A stretch of 64,000 bases of DNA from Pontivivens sp032464575. GTDB taxonomy: Bacteria; Pseudomonadota; Alphaproteobacteria; Rhodobacterales; Rhodobacteraceae. Within the stretch, counting starts at the first letter, position 1; every line of letters starts with the position of its first letter. A model generated the notes under the pieces. It was given only the letters and a program-made list of their open reading frames with translations, made no database searches and was not told where the DNA came from. Positions 59,921-64,000 of the stretch are shown here, in pieces. The position numbers and the translations under genes were made by a program. The DNA is taken from assembly GCA_032464575.1 (NCBI GenBank), contig JAWDKM010000003.1, positions 552,408-616,407 on the forward strand, read 5' to 3'.

Positions 59921-60322
59921 TCATTCCGACGCGCCTTCGGAAGACAGGGAGGCGAGATAAGCGACGACATCGGCAATGTTCTGCGGGTCGCGAAGCGCCG
60001 CCACCTTGCGCGTCCCGTCGACCGCCTCATCCGGAGCGGTGAGATAGACGTGGAGAAGATCGGCCTCCCAAACTCGATCATCTTCGATCAGTGCGTCGGA
60101 GTACCGGAAGCCCTCGACCGATCCGATAGTCCGTCCCATCAGCCCCACCAGATGCGGTCCCGCCCCGTTGCGTTCTTCCGACAGCGCGTGACACGCGGCG
60201 CATCGCGCGAAGACCGTTTCGCCTGCGACGGGGTCGCCCCCCGCCTCCTGTGCCCCGCTCTGCTGCGCGGCGAGCAGCGAGGAAGTGAGGACGAGGAGAC
60301 GGGAAGCGTACGCGAAGGTCAT
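59921..60322 (-). CDS. Exported c-type cytochrome
   Basis: 133 residues from ATG 60322 (AGAGGAG upstream). Signal peptide (ASRLLVLTSSLLAAQQSGAQ) and one heme-binding motif CAACH in FARCAACHALSEERNGAGPH, followed by GLMGRTIGSVEGFRYSDALI, typical of class I cytochromes. The usual late methionine ligand block (KMxF) reads DGTRKVAALRDPQNIADVVA, without a methionine. It is 22 bases downstream of the molybdenum hydroxylase large subunit and is probably its electron acceptor. Confidence 0.9.
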   Translation of the reverse strand: MTFAYASRLLVLTSSLLAAQQSGAQEAGGDPVAGETVFARCAACHALSEERNGAGPHLVGLMGRTIGSVEGFRYSDALIEDDRVWEADLLHVYLTAPDEAVDGTRKVAALRDPQNIADVVAYLASLSSEGASE

Positions 60323-60344
60323 GATGCGCTCCTCTGAAGACCGG

Positions 60345-62468
60345 TTAGGCAAGTCCATGGTCGGCCAGCGGCAGGGAGCGGATGCGCTGCCCGGTGGCGG
60401 CGAAGACGGCATTGCATACGGCGCCGGCAAGCGGAGGGACGCCGGGCTCGCCAACACCACCGAGGGGCGCACCAGTTTCGACGATCTCGACGGCGACGTC
60501 GGGTGCCTCGTCGATGCGGATGAGCGGATAGTCGGTATAGTTGGATTGCACCGCTGCGCCGCCTTCCAACGTGATCTTGGCGCGCAGCGTCGGGCCGAGT
60601 GCGTCGATGACGGAGCCCTGGATCTGCGTCTCGACCTGACCGGGATGGATCGCCTGGCCGCAATCTATGGCGGCGAACACGCGCGGGACCGTGACGCGCT
60701 CGCCGTCCATGGCGATCTCGGCCACCTGCGCGACCAGGCTACCGTAGCTGCCGACGACCGATATGCCGCGATGGACACCTTCGGGCGGCGCATCGGTCCA
60801 TCCGGCCATGGCCGCGGCGCGTTCCAATACGGCGCGGGCCCGGCTATCGGACGGCAGGTTCAACAAGCGGAATTCGAGCGGGTCCATGCCCGCCGCATCG
60901 GCGAGCTCATCGATGAAGCTCTCCATCCAATAGCCGGTGAAGCTGGTGGCGATGGCGCGCCAGGCCGAAAGCGGAACGGGAATATCGACGACGGCGTGAT
61001 CGACCGAATAGTTCGGCACCGCGTAGGGTTGGTCCACCAGCCCCAGGAGGGAGAACGGATCCATGTTGTTGTCCTGCACGATGGCCGCACCCATCTGCGG
61101 ACCGGCCACGCGCACGGTCATGGCGGTGATCCGCCCGTCGGAATCGATCGCGCCCCGGAAACGCGCCTGCATGGTCTGGCGGTACAGGCCGAAGGCGGTA
61201 TCGTCCTCGCGCGACCAGATGACCTTCACGGGTCGCCCGCCCACGGCGCGCGAGGCCAGCACCGCCTGCACCGCGTCGTGGTGCCAGGTCTTCCGGCCGA
61301 AGCCGCCGCCCAGATACGTGGTGTTGATGAAGAGCTGGTCCGCCGTGATCCCAAGCTCGCGCTCCAGCATCATCCGCTTCCAGTCGTGGCCCTGGGTCCC
61401 GGCCCACAATTCCACCCGGTCGCCCGTGTCCTGCGCGGTGCAGGTGATCGGCTCCATGCACGCATGGGCGAGCAGCGGGACGGCGTAGTCGGCCTCGACC
61501 ACGGTGCCCGCGTCCTCCAGCGTGGCCGCCGGGTCGCCGCGCGTCAGTGTCATGGGCACGTCCTCGCGGTCCAGCCCTTCGGCGATGCGCGCCTGAAGGC
61601 CCGCGTCGTCCAGGGCGTCGTCGGGTGTTTCGGCAAAGGTGATGTCGAGCGCCTCGGCCGCCTGCTTCGCCTGCCACCAGCTTTCGGCCACGACCACGGC
61701 GCCGCGAGGGACCTGGGCCACGGCGATAACGCCCGGCATGTCCGTCACGCTGGACGGGTCCATCGAAGCGACGTCGGCGAGGAAGACGGGCGCCATCCGA
61801 ACCGCGCCATAGGCCATGTCGGGCAGCGTCACGTCGATTGCGTAGACCGCTTCGCCGCGCACTTTGGCGGGCGTGTCGAGCCGGGGGACATCGGTGCCCA
61901 CCAACGTGCGCTCCGCTTCGGGCCGCAGCTTGGGTGCGGCGGGGACGGGCATCAGGCGTGCCTCGGCGACGAGGTCCGCGAAAGGGATCGCCTCGCCCGT
62001 GGTGGCGTGGACGATCCGACCGTCCTGAGCGGCGAGGTCGTGCTTCGGGACGCCCAGCCGTTCGGCGGCCGCCTGCATCAGCATCATCCGCATCTGCGCC
62101 GCCGCGCGCCGCATCGGGTCGTGGAAGTGGCGGATGCCGTAGGACCCGACAGAACGCATTTGACCGAAGGGCAGGCGGTAGGGATCGGAGGGCTGCCGGG
62201 GCATCTCGATGCGGACCTGCGCGAGGTCGGCGCCCAGTTCCTCCGCCAGGATCATCGCTTGACCGGTATGGGTGCCCTGACCCATCTCGCAGGTCGGCAG
62301 GATGCAGGTGATGGTGCCGTCGGCGTCGATCCTCAGGAAACTGTCCGGCCAGCGCGCCTGCTCCGGACTGAGCGCCTGGGTCATCTGCGCTGCCGCAGGC
62401 AACGCAAGGGGGACCGTCAGGGCGGCCGTTCCGGCGAGAAAGGAGCGGCGGGACGTAGTGATCGTCAT
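60345..62468 (-). CDS. Tat-exported molybdenum hydroxylase large subunit (IorB-like)
   Basis: 707 residues from ATG 62468. Twin-arginine signal TTSRRSFLAGTAALTVPLAL. Xanthine-oxidase-family molybdopterin subunit of the isoquinoline 1-oxidoreductase or aldehyde-oxidase type: CEMGQGTHTGQAMILAEELG, TPAKVRGEAVYAIDVTLPDM, TYLGGGFGRKTWHHDAVQAV, IDCGQAIHPGQVETQIQGSV, and the catalytic glutamate block GVGEPGVPPLAGAVCNAVFA. Works with the small iron-sulfur subunit encoded upstream and probably passes electrons to the cytochrome encoded downstream. Typical substrates are aldehydes or N-heterocycles. Confidence 0.94.
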   Translation of the reverse strand: MTITTSRRSFLAGTAALTVPLALPAAAQMTQALSPEQARWPDSFLRIDADGTITCILPTCEMGQGTHTGQAMILAEELGADLAQVRIEMPRQPSDPYRLPFGQMRSVGSYGIRHFHDPMRRAAAQMRMMLMQAAAERLGVPKHDLAAQDGRIVHATTGEAIPFADLVAEARLMPVPAAPKLRPEAERTLVGTDVPRLDTPAKVRGEAVYAIDVTLPDMAYGAVRMAPVFLADVASMDPSSVTDMPGVIAVAQVPRGAVVVAESWWQAKQAAEALDITFAETPDDALDDAGLQARIAEGLDREDVPMTLTRGDPAATLEDAGTVVEADYAVPLLAHACMEPITCTAQDTGDRVELWAGTQGHDWKRMMLERELGITADQLFINTTYLGGGFGRKTWHHDAVQAVLASRAVGGRPVKVIWSREDDTAFGLYRQTMQARFRGAIDSDGRITAMTVRVAGPQMGAAIVQDNNMDPFSLLGLVDQPYAVPNYSVDHAVVDIPVPLSAWRAIATSFTGYWMESFIDELADAAGMDPLEFRLLNLPSDSRARAVLERAAAMAGWTDAPPEGVHRGISVVGSYGSLVAQVAEIAMDGERVTVPRVFAAIDCGQAIHPGQVETQIQGSVIDALGPTLRAKITLEGGAAVQSNYTDYPLIRIDEAPDVAVEIVETGAPLGGVGEPGVPPLAGAVCNAVFAATGQRIRSLPLADHGLA

Positions 62469-62479
62469 GGCATCTCTCC

Positions 62480-62938
62480 TCAGCCCCGGGCGATCTCGGC
62501 GGCGCGCTTGGCGGCCACGCGGATGCGATTGTAGACCCCGCAACGGCAAAGGTTGCCGGCAAGATAGGCGTCTATGTCGGCGTCGGTCGGTTCCGGCACG
62601 TCGCGGATCATCGCCGCCGTCGCCATGATCTGTCCCGATTGGCAGTACCCGCATTGCGGGACGTCCACCTCGATCCAGGCCTGCTGGACGGGGTGGTCGC
62701 CGTCCGAGCCAAGGCCCTCGATCGTCGTGATCTCGGCGCCCGCGGCGGCATCCAGCGGCAGCGAACAGGAGGGCACCGGCTGCCCGTTCAGATGGACGGT
62801 GCACGCCCCGCAGGCCCCTACGCCGCAGCCATACTTGGTGCCCGTCAGTCCAAATCGCTCGCGGATCACCCACAGAAGAGGTGTTGCCGGATCAGCATCC
62901 GACGAGACGGCCTGTCCGTTGAGGGAGAAGTCGATCAT
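62480..62938 (-). CDS. 2Fe-2S subunit of the molybdenum hydroxylase (IorA-like)
   Basis: 152 residues. Ferredoxin-like N-half with GTKYGCGVGACGACTVHLNG (first cluster) and a helical C-half with PQCGYCQSGQIMATAAMI and GNLCRCGVYNRIRVAAKRAA (second cluster). No signal peptide; in this family it is exported together with the Tat-bearing large subunit. The stop is 11 bases before the large-subunit start, so they are one operon. Confidence 0.96.
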   Translation of the reverse strand: MIDFSLNGQAVSSDADPATPLLWVIRERFGLTGTKYGCGVGACGACTVHLNGQPVPSCSLPLDAAAGAEITTIEGLGSDGDHPVQQAWIEVDVPQCGYCQSGQIMATAAMIRDVPEPTDADIDAYLAGNLCRCGVYNRIRVAAKRAAEIARG

Positions 62939-63036
62939 GAGGTCGCTCCACTTGTTCCGCGCCCTACTAGATCGACGGAGGACCCCTCTTGTCTTGCAGC
63001 CAAGTCCGGCTTTCTGTCACGTGGCGACGGTTGACG

Positions 63037-63888
63037 TCATCTCAGATCCTTGGGGCTGACCCCGAACCGCGCCCGGAACAGGCGGCTCATGTGGCTGTGG
63101 GACGAGAATCCGCAGGCGAAGGCGATCTGGCTGAGCGACAGGCGCCGGTCGGCGAGGAGGATGCGGGCCCGCTCCAGCCGCCGCTCGCGGACATAGGCGA
63201 AGACCGGACGGCCCATGACCGCGCGGAAGGCGCTCTGGAACCAGGAGGGGGACATGGAGGCCACGCCGGCGATCTCGGCCACCGAGAGGTCGTCGCCCAG
63301 ATGCGCCTCGATGTAGTCGATGGCGCGGGCGATGCGAGGTTCGGTGCCGATATCCGAGGCACGTGTGGCGCCTGCGGTGTGTGTCCGCCGCCCCTCCGCC
63401 AGGATTGCCGTCGCCAGGCCTTCGATTAGTAGCGGGTCCCTTATCTCGAAGCGCAGATGGTGAAGGGCCATCTCGGCGAGCACCGCCGCACGCGGGGCGT
63501 CCTGCCAGAAGAGAAACTCCCCGGGCAGGCTCCGCTCGGTTTCAGTCTCGGCGGTGAAATCCAGAAGCGTTTCCAACGTGAACTCGATGACAAGCTCCCA
63601 GTCCGGGTTGTTGCATCTGACCCGGTAGTCCACGCCGGGTGGGATCCAGCCCAGGCTTCGCGGTACCAGAGGTGTCCTATTGCGCCGACCCGCGACGGTT
63701 AGGTCGATCAATGGCAACGCCCGTCCGGGGATGACCTCGATGGAGAACACATCTGCCATCATGAACAAATCGATCTCGCCCGGCGGCAGAGCGACGATAC
63801 GCATTCCTCCGGAAGCGTGTTCCTGCGGCATATCCGGGCACCGAGGAACGGCGGGTCCGTTACGCGGTACGTCGATGATCTTCTTCAC
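63037..63888 (-). CDS. AraC-family transcriptional regulator, cupin-type sensor
   Basis: 283 residues. GTG at 63888 overlaps the stop of the upstream AraC gene by four bases, with AAGGAGGT just before it. The N-terminal sensor has GGMRIVALPPGEIDLFMMAD and GWIPPGVDYRVRCNNPDWEL. The C-terminal AraC domain has EIAGVASMSPSWFQSAFRAV and QIAFACGFSSHSHMSRLFRA. It is the first gene upstream of the molybdenum hydroxylase operon on the same strand, 98 bases away, and likely controls it. Confidence 0.93.
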   Translation of the reverse strand: MKKIIDVPRNGPAVPRCPDMPQEHASGGMRIVALPPGEIDLFMMADVFSIEVIPGRALPLIDLTVAGRRNRTPLVPRSLGWIPPGVDYRVRCNNPDWELVIEFTLETLLDFTAETETERSLPGEFLFWQDAPRAAVLAEMALHHLRFEIRDPLLIEGLATAILAEGRRTHTAGATRASDIGTEPRIARAIDYIEAHLGDDLSVAEIAGVASMSPSWFQSAFRAVMGRPVFAYVRERRLERARILLADRRLSLSQIAFACGFSSHSHMSRLFRARFGVSPKDLR

Positions 63889-64000
63889 CGCACCTCCTTC
63901 GGGCTCACACCGTATCGCGCCCGGAACAGGCGGCTCATGTGGCTGTGGGACGAGAATCCGCAGGCGAAGGCGATCTGGCTGAGCGACAGGCGCCGGTCGG
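63068..64000. repeat. Direct repeat from AraC gene duplication
   Basis: Bases 63068-63152 and 63916-64000 are identical over 85 positions, 848 bases apart, and the right copy runs off the window. The bases outside differ, so identity is confined to the segment coding for the second helix-turn-helix, at least at its left boundary. Confidence 0.9.
63885..64000 (-). CDS. Second AraC-family regulator, C-terminal end only
   Basis: Only the last 38 codons lie in the window: LSLSQIAFACGFSSHSHMSR, LFRARYGVSPKEVR and stop. It repeats the C-terminal helix-turn-helix of the downstream gene; 85 bases are identical between the two. The remainder is outside the window. The stop overlaps the next start (GTGA), so the two regulators are translationally coupled. 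Confidence 0.9.
   Translation of the reverse strand, partial: DRRLSLSQIAFACGFSSHSHMSRLFRARYGVSPKEVR

Noticed and set aside
42000..64000. General amber suppression as explanation for the TAG codons
   Set aside because: Several core genes in the window use TAG as the normal stop (for example the ATP-grasp and alpha-E genes), and the integrase also has frameshifts, so decay is the simpler reading.
1..64000. CRISPR arrays, rRNA genes or intact insertion sequences
   Set aside because: I saw no regularly spaced short repeats, no rRNA sequence and no transposase-like protein in either strand.

Overview
The window is a GC-rich, densely coding bacterial chromosome segment. Gene content and order (CcmE, aa3-type oxidase subunit I, heme A synthase, a gene-transfer-agent-type lysis pair, an Anbu proteasome locus, lipoate genes, CtrA-like sites) point to an alphaproteobacterium of the order Rhodobacterales (Roseobacter/Rhodobacter relatives). 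The genus cannot be fixed from sequence alone.

Left part (1-41 kb) is ordinary core genome. It starts inside lipA and holds a LysM-rhodanese fusion, twin CBS-membrane proteins with a decayed phosphotransferase, hpt, a RatA/COQ10-type gene, the Anbu locus (transglutaminase-like, ATP-grasp, alpha-E, Anbu), an iron alcohol dehydrogenase, a LysR regulator, heme A synthase, enoyl-CoA hydratase and thioesterase. The polyamine pair speE/speD, panB-panC, rplM-rpsI, an NTF2/TetR divergent pair with two operator-like sites, two tandem O-acyltransferases, a lysophospholipid acyltransferase, argC, ccmE and the endolysin/holin pair follow. PhzF, a membrane glycosyltransferase, carA, a YqeY protein, an MFS transporter, ctaD with a DUF2244 gene, a small exported protein and lipB complete it. 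Palindromic repeats of the CCCCGGATC-N-TCCGGGG type sit in several intergenic spaces.

Right part (41.4-64 kb) begins at a tRNA-Leu(GAG) gene followed at once by a decayed tyrosine integrase, and looks like an old, eroding accessory island. Intact genes alternate with gene remnants carrying frameshifts, in-frame TAG codons or deletions. Many of the intact enzymes carry Sec or Tat signal peptides: two isochorismatase-like hydrolases, an amidohydrolase, two alpha/beta hydrolases, a TIM-barrel isomerase, a c-type cytochrome and a molybdenum hydroxylase large subunit. Together with a glutathione S-transferase, dehydrogenases, a third isochorismatase-like protein and AraC/HxlR regulators, this suggests a periplasm-centred module for processing an unknown small molecule. 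The window ends inside a second copy of an AraC gene that shares 85 identical bases with its neighbour.
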